DNA of 42,890 nucleotides, from positions 1 to 42,890 of the forward strand of contig CALUOR010000030.1 in NCBI GenBank assembly GCA_944322285.1. The letters are read 5' to 3'. The stretch is from an uncultured Bacteroides sp. (lineage in GTDB: Bacteria > Bacteroidota > Bacteroidia > Bacteroidales > Bacteroidaceae). The translations under genes were made by a program, and so were the position numbers. Each line of letters starts with the position of its first letter. Positions within the stretch are counted from its first letter, which is position 1. Shown in pieces: positions 1 to 7,703 of this stretch. The notes beneath the pieces were generated by a model. It saw only the letters and a list, made by a program, of their open reading frames with translations. It was not told the origin of the DNA and ran no database searches.

Positions 1-287
1 AATCCCTATTTGGGAAATTTGTATGTTACTTTGTAGCCTGAAATGTGCCCGAGAGGCATGTGTAGATGAGGTTTTTGAGGATATGGGCAAATCGGGTTTT
101 ACACCATATTATATATAGCGCACGGAGATTGGACGGACGAGCCATGCTGCTATAGAAAACTAACAAGGAAAACGAGAAATCAATTTATTAACAATTAACA
201 ACTAAATTATTAAAGATTATGGAAATGGAAAAGTTTTATGTGGCTCCGGAGATTGAAATCCTGGAGGTGGCTGTAGAGAAAGGATTC
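1..287 (+). repeat. Conserved leader repeat, copy A
   Basis: This block is almost identical to the reverse complement of the right end of the window and of the region near 29.06-29.34 kb. The shared part begins at the very first base and runs through a noncoding leader of about 218 bases into the first 23 codons of a short reading frame. Against the right-end copy the first 44 bases are identical, with a few substitutions after that. No complete TAnnTTTG promoter with a properly spaced -33 box was found inside it; TTACTTTG at 26-33 is a near match. Inverted segments such as GCCT/AGGC and GTGTA/TACAC could fold in RNA. The promoter may lie inside or just upstream. Confidence 0.9.
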
Positions 288-335
288 GCCGGAAGTATGG
301 AAGGCTTCGGAGAAAATGATCCTATTGAGGGGTAA
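219..335 (+). CDS. Short conserved peptide, cassette A (38 aa)
   Basis: This 38-codon frame starts MEMEKFYVAPE, shares its first 23 or so residues with two other short frames in the window, and then diverges into a G/E/D-rich tail ending NDPIEG. Within the first 26 codons it differs from the cassette C copy by five synonymous changes (codons 11, 16, 22, 23, 24) and mostly conservative replacements, which suggests it is translated and kept at protein level. It ends 48 bases before the chosen start of the large lipoprotein, so the two are probably co-transcribed. There is no signal peptide or membrane segment. The function is unknown. It could be a precursor peptide with a constant N-terminus and variable tail, or a regulatory upstream frame. 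Confidence 0.75.
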   Translation: MEMEKFYVAPEIEILEVAVEKGFAGSMEGFGENDPIEG

Positions 336-383
336 AAAGAAAATTTAGTAATACAGATTATTAATTAATTAATGATTCAAACA

Positions 384-2813
384 ATGAAATTAAAGTATGT
401 TTTATTGAGCGGTTTGTTCATGTCTGTAGGCTTTGCAGCATGTACAAACGACGATTTTACCGAGGTGCAAACACCTGCGGTGAATACTGAAGACGCTATT
501 TCGCTGGGTGAGGGCTACACCATCACCGTGGCAAATGGCGATGCGGATACCCGCGCCTACATGGAAGACCTGCAGACTCCTGTGTGGGAAGAGACGGACC
601 AACTCGGTGCTGCATGGTATAACATGATTCCTACCACTGCGGTAAAAGCTGATGGAACGATTGATAATACGAAAGTTCAAGCTTTCACCGAAAGTAGCAA
701 TAACATCTATTCTACTGTCCGTCTGTTCAGCTTGGATAGTTATGTAGGCGATAGCAAGAAGGCCGCCAACTTCAAGACTACTGAGCAGATTGGTGCAGGT
801 GCTTACGTATTGTATTATCCGTATGAAAGCGGTCAACTGAATACGGCAGGTGCCCTGACTGTATCTATGCTGGACGAAGAAGGTGATCTTCCCGCTCAGA
901 CAATGGACTGCAATGACGTATATGCCGGCATCAGCAGCAACATCTTCGCATATTCTCCCGTGGCTTTCCTGAACGGTGGCGCTCAATCTACTACGGAGAA
1001 CTTTACGCTGAAGCAGTTGACGAACGTGTTCGCCATCAAGTTCCAAGTAACCGCATCTGATATCTTCAAACTGGTTAAGGATGTGAAGATTGCCAAGGTT
1101 ATCATCAGCGCAAAGGATGCTAACGGTTCTGTAATCCCGGCTGAAGGTACTATCGAAGTTCCCACAGTGAACGACTATAACACAGGCAAGATTGGTGAGG
1201 CTAAATTCGAAGCTGGCACGGAAACTGCCGATATGTTGATTGCTGACGTGGCCAACGCTACAGACGCTTACAGCATCCAAGTGATTGACGAGCCGACAGA
1301 AGCTTACTACATCTCTACGCTGCCGTTCAGCGGTGACGCTACTTCTTTCACCGTACAGATGCTGACTGAGGAAGGCGAAGTATTCGAAAAGACTTACACG
1401 GCAGGTGATGTTTTGAATGCTATCAACAAGCTGGCTCAGAAAGAAGGACAGCTGATTCAGTTGACCGTAACATTGGAAGACCTCGTTGATACAAAGACTA
1501 TCTTCACTGCCGACCAATTCAAGGCTCAATGGGAAGACGCTCTGACTGCAAAGGATGGTGCTACGTTGAATGTTGCTCAGCCGCTCGACTTGTCTGATAT
1601 GGATTTGACTATCGACAACGAAGTTGCTGACATCACTATCAAGGGTGAGGCTGTTACTGTTAAGTCTGTCAATATCACGAAGGGTGCGCTGACTATCGAC
1701 AACGAGCTGACTGTAGCTGAAGATGTAACTGTTGGTTCTGACATCGATGGCTTGGCAACCGGCACGAACGGTAAACTGAACGTAGAAGGCGAGATGAACG
1801 TAGAGGGAACAACCGGTGAATTGACTATCGGTGAAATCGCAACTCTGACTACTACTACTTCCGGTGAAGTTACGCTGAAGGGTGCTGATGATAAGGCCGC
1901 TCTGGGTACTGTTGCCAACCGTGGTATTATCACACTGAGCGGTGAAGTAGCCATCGCTGAAGAGTTGACTAACGATGGTACGCTGACTATCAACAGTGGT
2001 GCAACCGTTAAAAACAACGGCGTTGTAAATCAGAACAAGACTGTCAGCGGCAATGGTACGTTCAATAACAACGCAGGTGCCGAGTTGAACATCAACGCTA
2101 CTACTAAAGTGAAGTTCGTCAATGCCGCTAAGACAACAAAGGCTGATGCTGCTGTTATTAACGTGGCTAAAGGCGCAACATTGACTGCAAGCACTGGTTC
2201 TTCTAACGCAGGTGTTATCAACGTAGAAGGTACTTTGACAGAAGGTGCAGCAAGCGCATTGACTCAGACTTCAGGTCGTATCAATGTAGCCGGTACTTTC
2301 AACTTCCATAAAACTTCTACTGGTGTAAGTGGTGGTAATGTCTTTGTAAGTGGTGAGGATGCTAAGGTTAATAATACTCCTACCGGTTCTCAAGTTGTTG
2401 CTCGCGAAATTACTTCTGGCAAGGCTGAAGATATCACTTCTGCTACAGAAACAAACCTCTATATCAGCGGTGATTATGAGATTACTTCTTTGCCTGCAAG
2501 CAAAAACTTCTATTTGATGGGTGGTACTATCACATTGAAGAGCGATGTTACCGTTAGTGGCGGTTCTATCTTGATTGCTGGCAATGTAACTATCAATCAG
2601 AGCGCAACAGGAGGAAAGGCTACGTTGACATTGTACAACTGGAGTGGAAACAATAGCAATAACAAAATTCTTGCGGGTGGTAAACTGACCCTCGGTAAAG
2701 GCGTGACGCTGGATGCAGACAATGCTACAACTTTCGTTATTGAGAAGGGTGGTGATATTGACTACGCCAACGGAACTATCGGAAACAATGTAACCGTAAA
2801 TCTTGCAAAGTAA
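384..2813 (+). CDS. Large surface lipoprotein, cassette A (809 aa)
   Basis: This is a secreted lipoprotein. The signal peptide ends in lipobox GFAAC, with the lipidated Cys at residue 20, followed by TNDDF, whose acidic residues fit a Bacteroides surface-export signal. Residues ~30-370 contain segments like AGAYVLYYPYESG and LTNVFAIKFQ that recall fimbrillin-like (FimA/Mfa) proteins. The second half is rich in T, N, G and V with short repeating strands (NNGVVNQNKTVSGNGTF and similar), typical of a beta-solenoid adhesin. An in-frame ATG lies 12 bases upstream at 372, and both ATGs are conserved in cassette C. I chose 384 because it aligns with the only start of cassette B. The substrate or receptor is unknown, and the fimbrillin relation is moderate in confidence. 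Confidence 0.85.
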   Translation: MKLKYVLLSGLFMSVGFAACTNDDFTEVQTPAVNTEDAISLGEGYTITVANGDADTRAYMEDLQTPVWEETDQLGAAWYNMIPTTAVKADGTIDNTKVQAFTESSNNIYSTVRLFSLDSYVGDSKKAANFKTTEQIGAGAYVLYYPYESGQLNTAGALTVSMLDEEGDLPAQTMDCNDVYAGISSNIFAYSPVAFLNGGAQSTTENFTLKQLTNVFAIKFQVTASDIFKLVKDVKIAKVIISAKDANGSVIPAEGTIEVPTVNDYNTGKIGEAKFEAGTETADMLIADVANATDAYSIQVIDEPTEAYYISTLPFSGDATSFTVQMLTEEGEVFEKTYTAGDVLNAINKLAQKEGQLIQLTVTLEDLVDTKTIFTADQFKAQWEDALTAKDGATLNVAQPLDLSDMDLTIDNEVADITIKGEAVTVKSVNITKGALTIDNELTVAEDVTVGSDIDGLATGTNGKLNVEGEMNVEGTTGELTIGEIATLTTTTSGEVTLKGADDKAALGTVANRGIITLSGEVAIAEELTNDGTLTINSGATVKNNGVVNQNKTVSGNGTFNNNAGAELNINATTKVKFVNAAKTTKADAAVINVAKGATLTASTGSSNAGVINVEGTLTEGAASALTQTSGRINVAGTFNFHKTSTGVSGGNVFVSGEDAKVNNTPTGSQVVAREITSGKAEDITSATETNLYISGDYEITSLPASKNFYLMGGTITLKSDVTVSGGSILIAGNVTINQSATGGKATLTLYNWSGNNSNNKILAGGKLTLGKGVTLDADNATTFVIEKGGDIDYANGTIGNNVTVNLAK

Positions 2814-2835
2814 AATTGTTGCTGAAATAAATGAG

Positions 2836-2869
2836 AAAAGGGTGTCCCTCTACGGGATGCCCTTTCTTT
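2836..2869 (+). terminator. Hairpin terminator after lipoprotein A
   Basis: The stem AAAGGGTGTCCC pairs with GGGATGCCCTTT around a short loop (one internal TG/TG mismatch) and is followed by a T-rich run. It sits 23 bases after the lipoprotein stop codon, so it probably ends the cassette A transcript. Confidence 0.8.
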
Positions 2870-3020
2870 ATATATAAAGGCAGAAACATCTTCAACATCC
2901 CTTCAAGTTGACGCCTGATATTATAACGCCACCCTTTTTCCCCTCTGAAAACAAAAATTATCCCGCGCCCCGGAAAAAATAATTTTCCCCACGGAGAAAA
3001 AAATTCCCTTCTCCCGAACA

Positions 3021-3052
3021 TTTGCACAACTCACGGAAAGACACTACCTTTG
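3021..3052 (+). promoter_or_regulatory. Bacteroides-type promoter for the ABC transporter
   Basis: TTTG at 3021-3024 and TACCTTTG at 3045-3052 are 20 bases apart, which matches the Bacteroides -33/-7 consensus. Transcription should begin about 3058, only a few bases before the ATG at 3062. The message may therefore be nearly leaderless, and the in-frame TTG at 3050 lies inside the promoter and is unlikely to be used. Confidence 0.75.
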
Positions 3053-3061
3053 TCGTCAGTT

Positions 3062-4705
3062 ATGATAAAGGAAATCTTCACACTATTGCCCGCCAAGGCC
3101 CGCCGCAGGAGCGGATGGGTGGCATTGGCTGTGCTGGTACGTGCTGTGCTGGACTTTGCCGGTGTGGCTGCACTCATCCCCCTGCTGCTGGCCGTACTTA
3201 AGCCGGGCGGTTCGCGGAGCGAGATGTTGCTGCTCTGCCTGGGTGTCATGGGCTTTGTGGTGGTGAAGAACGGATTGGTGGTGTTGCTGGCACGGGTGGA
3301 GAGTCGCTTCCAGCTGGAGGTGTATCGCGACTTCAGCCGGCGCATGTTCGTCAACTACTACCATCGGGGCTTGCTTTTCCTGCGCTCGAAGAGCAGCGTG
3401 CAGTTGGGACACGAGGTAAACTACGTGTGCTACACCTTCTGCCTCTCGGTGCTGGCTCCACTTTTCCGCATCGCGGGCGACGGAATACTGATTCTCTTTA
3501 TGATGACCGCTCTCGTGGTGTGGGAGCCAATGGCCGGCCTGCTGCTTTGCGCCGCTTTCCTGCCTCTCTCTTTATTATATAGTATGGTGGTGCGCCGCCG
3601 CTTGCGCCTCTATGGACAAGAAGAGCTGGATGCCCGTCGCAAGCAGAGCCGCACGGTGGTGGAAGCCTTCCGTGGCTATGCCGAACTGGAGATAGCGCAG
3701 GCCTTCGGGGCATCGCTCGCCTCGTTCGACCAAGGCATGCGCTCCATCGTGCACAGTCGCTTGCGCATGGAGCGTTATCATCTGTTTCCGCAATTTCTGT
3801 CCGAAGCCGCCATCGTGGTGGGCATCGGCTTGCTGATAGGCGTGGGCCAAGGAGACTTGGGCGTGGTGAGTGGTGTGTTTGCCGTGGCCGCTTTCCGTCT
3901 GATACCCGCCATGCGCAGCATCCTAAACAGTTGGGTGATGTTGCAAAACGCCGCTCACTCGGTGCAGGTGGTAGCCGAAGGGTTGAAAGAGCCGGAGGAG
4001 GACAATGAGAAGGATAGACAACCCTTTTCTTTCGCGGAGAGCATCACTTTGCGGAACATAGGCTTCGCCTTTCCGGACGGGAGTCCGCTGTTCAAAGGCA
4101 TCAATCTGACCATCCGCCGGGGCGAACGCATCGGCGTGCGTGGGCCGAGCGGCTCGGGCAAGTCGACCTTGTTCAACCTCTTGTTGGGCTTTCTGACGCC
4201 TTCGGAAGGCGAAATCCGAATAGACGGACGCCTGCTGACGCCAGCCAATCGGACCGGTTGGCACAAGCTGGTGGGCTACGTGCCGCAGGAAATCTTCATA
4301 GTAGAAGGCTCGTTGGCGGACAATGTGGCTTTAGGACACACGCAGCCCGACCGCGTAAAGGTGATGCAGGTGCTGGAGCAAGTCAGCCTGAAGGATTGGG
4401 CCAAGACCTTGCCTCAAGGGCTGGATACCCCGTTGGGTGAATACGGAAGCCGCCTTTCCGGCGGGCAGAAGCAACGCATCGGCATAGCCCGTGCCTTGTA
4501 CAAGGAAGCCGAAGTGCTGTTCTTCGATGAGGCCACATCGGCCTTGGACAACCGTACGGAGGACGAAATAAACCGTGCGTTGGAGGAGCTGTCCGAACAA
4601 TGCAGGGAGCTGACAATGATTATCATCGCCCATCGGGAGACCTCGCTGCGGGTTTGCGACCGAGTGTTTGATTTGGAAACAAACAGATATAAAGATAATA
4701 TATAA
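3062..4705 (+). CDS. ABC exporter, fused permease and ATPase (547 aa)
   Basis: This is a half-size ABC exporter of the MsbA/PglK type. Residues ~1-310 hold the six-helix membrane domain. The ATPase domain follows, with Walker A GPSGSGKST (Lys367), the signature LSGGQ (465-469), Walker B FFDEATSALD and a switch His in IIAHRET. It should work as a dimer in the inner membrane and export a lipid-linked glycan, lipid or peptide. It has no N-terminal C39 peptidase domain, so it would not cleave a leader itself. It lies between the cassette A lipoprotein and a group with an HPr-kinase-like protein and an S24/S26-type protease, so peptide export is one option. Glycan or lipid flipping is the other, since a glycan locus follows and already has its own Wzx. 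Confidence 0.9.
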   Translation: MIKEIFTLLPAKARRRSGWVALAVLVRAVLDFAGVAALIPLLLAVLKPGGSRSEMLLLCLGVMGFVVVKNGLVVLLARVESRFQLEVYRDFSRRMFVNYYHRGLLFLRSKSSVQLGHEVNYVCYTFCLSVLAPLFRIAGDGILILFMMTALVVWEPMAGLLLCAAFLPLSLLYSMVVRRRLRLYGQEELDARRKQSRTVVEAFRGYAELEIAQAFGASLASFDQGMRSIVHSRLRMERYHLFPQFLSEAAIVVGIGLLIGVGQGDLGVVSGVFAVAAFRLIPAMRSILNSWVMLQNAAHSVQVVAEGLKEPEEDNEKDRQPFSFAESITLRNIGFAFPDGSPLFKGINLTIRRGERIGVRGPSGSGKSTLFNLLLGFLTPSEGEIRIDGRLLTPANRTGWHKLVGYVPQEIFIVEGSLADNVALGHTQPDRVKVMQVLEQVSLKDWAKTLPQGLDTPLGEYGSRLSGGQKQRIGIARALYKEAEVLFFDEATSALDNRTEDEINRALEELSEQCRELTMIIIAHRETSLRVCDRVFDLETNRYKDNI

Positions 4706-4716
4706 AAACTTTTGCG

Positions 4717-4724
4717 TATATTTG
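4717..4724 (+). promoter_or_regulatory. Possible -7 box TATATTTG
   Basis: TATATTTG matches TAnnTTTG and lies about 54 bases before the first ATG of the small-gene group. No good -33 TTTG is seen at the usual distance, so the promoter is tentative. A similar TATATTTG lies before the paralogous small peptide near 33.5 kb. Confidence 0.45.
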
Positions 4725-4777
4725 CCGCAATAATACCCCAAAGACATTGGTGAGAAAGTTATGAGATATTAATTAGA

Positions 4778-5021
4778 ATGGGAAATTGGGAAAAACAACA
4801 AGAAGCGAAAAAAGCAGCGAATGAAAAAGATAAGACGAGACGTGAGAAACTTGCTTCTTATTTTTTATGATGCCTCAAAAGTAATTCTTGCTGGCGTTGT
4901 TATAGGTGGAATAACCCCCTTATACACTGAGCCGACTATTGATTTGAATTTGTATGTCGTTGTGGCAGGAGTCATTGTGACAGTACTTTTGGCTTGGATT
5001 GGAAATAAAATATTAAAATAA
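4778..5021 (+). pseudogene. Frameshifted small membrane protein (DUF6722-like)
   Basis: Two overlapping frames appear to be halves of one gene. The first, from ATG 4778, encodes a charged start (MGNWEKQQEAKKAANEKDK) and reaches REKLASYF before a stop at 4868-4870. The other frame continues YDASKVILAGVVIGG and a second hydrophobic segment, ending GNKILK at 5021. Joining REKLASYF to YDASK needs one base fewer in the run of six T at 4861-4866. The joined protein (about 80 aa, two membrane helices) resembles, from memory, DUF6722-type small proteins of Bacteroides. Alternatively a 66-aa protein starts at ATG 4821 in the second frame. The cause could be sequencing error, mutation, or slippage on the T run. 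Confidence 0.6.
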
Positions 5022-5028
5022 ATATAAT

Positions 5029-5133
5029 ATGACACAATTAGGTCTGACTTTCACGGTAATAGGAATTGTAGCTGCGATTTTCTTGATTTGGTTGTACACG
5101 AAATCCGGAAAGAAGTGGTTGGCTAATTTGTGA
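5029..5133 (+). CDS. Small single-helix membrane peptide (34 aa)
   Basis: This 34-residue frame has one hydrophobic segment (FTVIGIVAAIFLIWLY) and a basic C-terminus (SGKKWLANL). It is clearly related to the 36-aa frame at 33576-33686, sharing the pattern IGIxxAxFLIxxxTxSGK followed by WL. That recurrence is the main evidence it is real. It begins 8 bases after the disrupted membrane gene and ends 10 bases before the HPr-kinase-like gene, so it is probably in the same operon. Its function is unknown. A small membrane regulator or a peptide substrate of the neighbouring genes are both possible. Confidence 0.6.
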   Translation: MTQLGLTFTVIGIVAAIFLIWLYTKSGKKWLANL

Positions 5134-5143
5134 GAATCGTTAT

Positions 5144-5998
5144 ATGGAACAAGATTACATGATAGCGGGCTTTCGCCTGCGAGTAGAAGGAGAGCCGCTG
5201 GTGGCGGCCGTAGCCGGGATAGCCGGTTTTCGTGTGTTTGCTGTAGAGACATCGGGCGAAGCGCACTTCCGCTTTGCGTATGCCACAGAAGGCGCGCCCG
5301 AGATGCAGAAGCAGTTGTATCACACGGCAATGGAGCAGACGCGCAACAGCTTTGGACGTTATGCAGGCGGCTACCTGTTCGAATCCTCGTATATAGACGG
5401 CCCCTTGCTGAAGGCATGGATAGAAGACGGCAAGCGGACGGCTCATTTTACCGGCAACCTCAACCGGGATTTGCTACGTTTTGCCTGCTGGATAGCCTTG
5501 GGCGTGCTGATGGCTCCGGAGAAAGCTGTTGCCATACACACCAGCACCATCGTTTACCGGGACAAGGCCGTGCTCTTCTTGGGCGAGAGCGGCACGGGCA
5601 AAAGCACTCATACCCGCCTGTGGCGCGAGAATATTGAGGGGGCCACGTTGCTGAATGACGACAGCCCCATCGTACGTATCCACAACGGACGTCCCTTTGT
5701 ATACGGCAGTCCGTGGAGCGGCAAGACTCCCTGCTACAAGACCGAATGCTACGAGCTGGTAGGCTGCGTGCGTCTGTCGCAAGCGCCCTACAATGAGATA
5801 AGAAAACTTCGTGTGATGGAGGCTTATGGCGCGCTTCATCCTTCGTGTCCGCCCGACTTTGCCTACGATGACCATCTGTACGACTGCATCAGCGAAGTGC
5901 TGAATGATGTGTTGACCTGCGTGCCCGTCTACCATCTGGCTTGTTTGCCCAATGCCGATGCCGCCCGCCTGTCGTGCAAAACCATCTTTGGCGCATGA
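5144..5998 (+). CDS. HPr-kinase-like P-loop protein (284 aa)
   Basis: The C-terminal half resembles the HPrK/PEP carboxykinase fold: Walker A GESGTGKST with Lys153, then LLNDDSPIVR and GSPWSGKTPCYK, motifs shared with HPr kinase homologues. The N-terminal ~130 residues look like the poorly characterised region usual in Bacteroidales members of this group. The host's central metabolism is unlikely to use it as a true HPr kinase. Homologues (for example the kinase of the paeninodin lasso-peptide cluster) phosphorylate a peptide precursor. Here it overlaps by ATGA with an S24/S26-type protease gene and follows an ABC exporter. The start could instead be ATG 5159. The substrate is unknown. Confidence 0.8.
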   Translation: MEQDYMIAGFRLRVEGEPLVAAVAGIAGFRVFAVETSGEAHFRFAYATEGAPEMQKQLYHTAMEQTRNSFGRYAGGYLFESSYIDGPLLKAWIEDGKRTAHFTGNLNRDLLRFACWIALGVLMAPEKAVAIHTSTIVYRDKAVLFLGESGTGKSTHTRLWRENIEGATLLNDDSPIVRIHNGRPFVYGSPWSGKTPCYKTECYELVGCVRLSQAPYNEIRKLRVMEAYGALHPSCPPDFAYDDHLYDCISEVLNDVLTCVPVYHLACLPNADAARLSCKTIFGA

Positions 5999-6441
5999 GG
6001 AAGCTGGTTGTAGGCAACGAGTTTTTGGCCGAAGCCGCCAAGGCGTTGCGACAAGGCCAGGCCGTGAAAGTGCGCATTGACGGGTGGAGTATGTACCCTT
6101 TCATCCGTGGAGGAAAAGACTTGGTGGAGCTGGTTCCCTGCGATGACCATAGCGAGCTGCCTGCCTGGTGCTGTCCTTTCTATTATTGGGAAGGTCACTA
6201 CATGGTGCACCGTTACATAGGTCGCGAGGGTGATGACTGCCTGATGCTGGGCGATGGCAATCTGGCCCGTATAGAGCGGGTGAAGCGAAGCGAGATTATC
6301 GGCCTGCTCCGCTACATCTACCGTCCAGACGGTCGTGTGCAAGATTGCACTGATGCCCGATGGTTGAGACGCGGAGCGTTGTGGTATAAATTGCGTCCGT
6401 TGCGCAGGTTCCTGCTGCCGGTGATGAAGCGATTGCTATGA
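5995..6441 (+). CDS. S24/S26-type serine protease-like protein (148 aa)
   Basis: The motif DGWSMYPFIRGG carries the likely nucleophile Ser32. MVHRYIG supplies His72, as in the Ser-His arrangement of Sec11-type signal peptidases, and LGDGN closes the domain. There is no obvious membrane anchor, which is unusual for a signal peptidase, and no DNA-binding domain as in LexA. The ATG overlaps the stop codon of the HPr-kinase-like gene (ATGA at 5995-5998), indicating translational coupling. An in-frame TTG start at 5941 would lie inside the preceding gene and is rejected. It may process a peptide exported by the adjacent ABC transporter, but that is inference from neighbourhood. Confidence 0.78.
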   Translation: MRKLVVGNEFLAEAAKALRQGQAVKVRIDGWSMYPFIRGGKDLVELVPCDDHSELPAWCCPFYYWEGHYMVHRYIGREGDDCLMLGDGNLARIERVKRSEIIGLLRYIYRPDGRVQDCTDARWLRRGALWYKLRPLRRFLLPVMKRLL

Positions 6442-6486
6442 AAACTCTTTTATTAATGGCAGAAATAAAGATTTTTTCAGAAATAT

Positions 6487-6517
6487 TTTGCCGCTAATAA
6501 AAACAACGCTATCTTTG
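6487..6517 (+). promoter_or_regulatory. Bacteroides-type promoter before wecA-like gene
   Basis: TTTG at 6487-6490 and TATCTTTG at 6510-6517 are separated by 19 bases, a near-perfect consensus. This is the likely start of the glycan-locus transcript, leaving a leader of about 60 bases before the GTG start at 6585. Confidence 0.8.
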
Positions 6518-6584
6518 CAAAAATCCGAATATTTATGCCTCAGTATGGTATTCGGATGAACTAAAATCACTAAACCTACTTGAC

Positions 6585-7697
6585 GTGAATCTATTATTTG
6601 TAATATTGACATTTCTGATAGCAGTAGGAATCGCTCGGATGATTATCCCGCGAATCTTGTTGATATCAGTGCGCAAACGCCTATACGACATACCCGATGC
6701 ACGTAAAGTTCATACACGTGCCATTCCCCGTCTGGGTGGTGTTTCTTTCTATCCTGCCGCATTGGTAGCCTATTGTCTGGTGTATGCGGTGCGTTTGCTG
6801 GTGGGCAGTTCTATTGCCCCGGTTTATGCTTCCTATCTGCTTGTAGAAATGCTGCTCTACGTATGCGGCATGATGATGCTCTACCTGACCGGCATTGCCG
6901 ATGACCTGGTAGGCGTTCGCTACCGGCAAAAATTTGTCATACAGATACTTTGTGGCTGTCTTTTCCCCCTGTCCAATCTATGGATAAACGATTTGTACGG
7001 GTTGTTCGGCATTCACGAGCTTCCGGCCTATATCGGTATGCCGCTTACGGTGTTTGTCGTAGTGTTTATTACCAACGCCATCAATCTGATAGACGGCATC
7101 GACGGATTGGCTTCCGGACTTAGCAGCATGGCTTTAGCGGTCATGGCACTTTTGTTCATGGTGAAAGGTATGTGCAGCTATTCTATGCTGGCAGTAGCGA
7201 TGCTGGGTGTGTTGGTGCCATTCTTCTATTACAACGTATTTGGAAGTGCCGACCGGGCGCGTAAGATATTCATGGGAGACACCGGTAGCCTGACGTTGGG
7301 TTACACCATCTGTTTCTTGGCCATTAAGTATTGTCAGAACAATCCTGAAGTAGCCCCTTATACGCGTCATGCGTTCTTTATAATCTTCAGCACACTGATT
7401 ATCCCGGCTTTCGATGTAGTGCGTGTTGTGCTGGTGCGTTTCCGCCATCATCAGCCCTTGTTCGAGCCGGACAGGAATCATATCCATCACAAACTGTTGG
7501 CCATTGGCTATACGCCCAAACAAGCCATGATCATACTTCTTGCCTTGGCTCTGCTGTTCAGTGCTTCGAATATTCTTTTAGTCCGTTGGGGGATTAATAG
7601 CACGCTGTTACTGATAGCCGATGTTATCCTGTGGGTAGGACTGCATTTGTGGTGGAACTTCCTGATACAGAAGAGGCGAAGACTTGCAACTCAGTAA
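6585..7697 (+). CDS. WecA-like undecaprenyl-phosphate glycosyl-1-phosphate transferase
   Basis: This is a polytopic membrane enzyme of the MraY/WecA family, 370 aa. It shows the family signatures: DD at 106-107 (GIADDLVG), NLIDGIDG (167-174), FMGDTGSL with Asp232, and the cytoplasmic histidine-rich loop PDRNHIHHKL. It should transfer an N-acetylhexosamine-1-phosphate (GlcNAc or similar) from UDP to undecaprenyl phosphate at the inner membrane, starting a lipid-linked glycan. It is the first gene after a strong promoter and is followed downstream by flippase, polymerase and glycosyltransferases. The start is GTG, and no better ATG lies nearby. MraY itself is unlikely because of the locus context. 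Confidence 0.9.
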   Translation: MNLLFVILTFLIAVGIARMIIPRILLISVRKRLYDIPDARKVHTRAIPRLGGVSFYPAALVAYCLVYAVRLLVGSSIAPVYASYLLVEMLLYVCGMMMLYLTGIADDLVGVRYRQKFVIQILCGCLFPLSNLWINDLYGLFGIHELPAYIGMPLTVFVVVFITNAINLIDGIDGLASGLSSMALAVMALLFMVKGMCSYSMLAVAMLGVLVPFFYYNVFGSADRARKIFMGDTGSLTLGYTICFLAIKYCQNNPEVAPYTRHAFFIIFSTLIIPAFDVVRVVLVRFRHHQPLFEPDRNHIHHKLLAIGYTPKQAMIILLALALLFSASNILLVRWGINSTLLLIADVILWVGLHLWWNFLIQKRRRLATQ

Positions 7698-7703
7698 GCG
7701 GAA

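Noticed and set aside
402-2221. Long open frames on the opposite strand of the lipoprotein genes (also in the B and C regions).
   Set aside because: They mirror the biased codon use of the real genes, have no start signals, and encode no recognisable domain.
4861-4870. The sequence T TTT TTA in the disrupted small gene resembles a -1 ribosomal slippage site.
   Set aside because: A -1 shift here leads to the wrong frame. Joining the two halves needs +1 (or -2), so this classical signal does not explain the gene structure.
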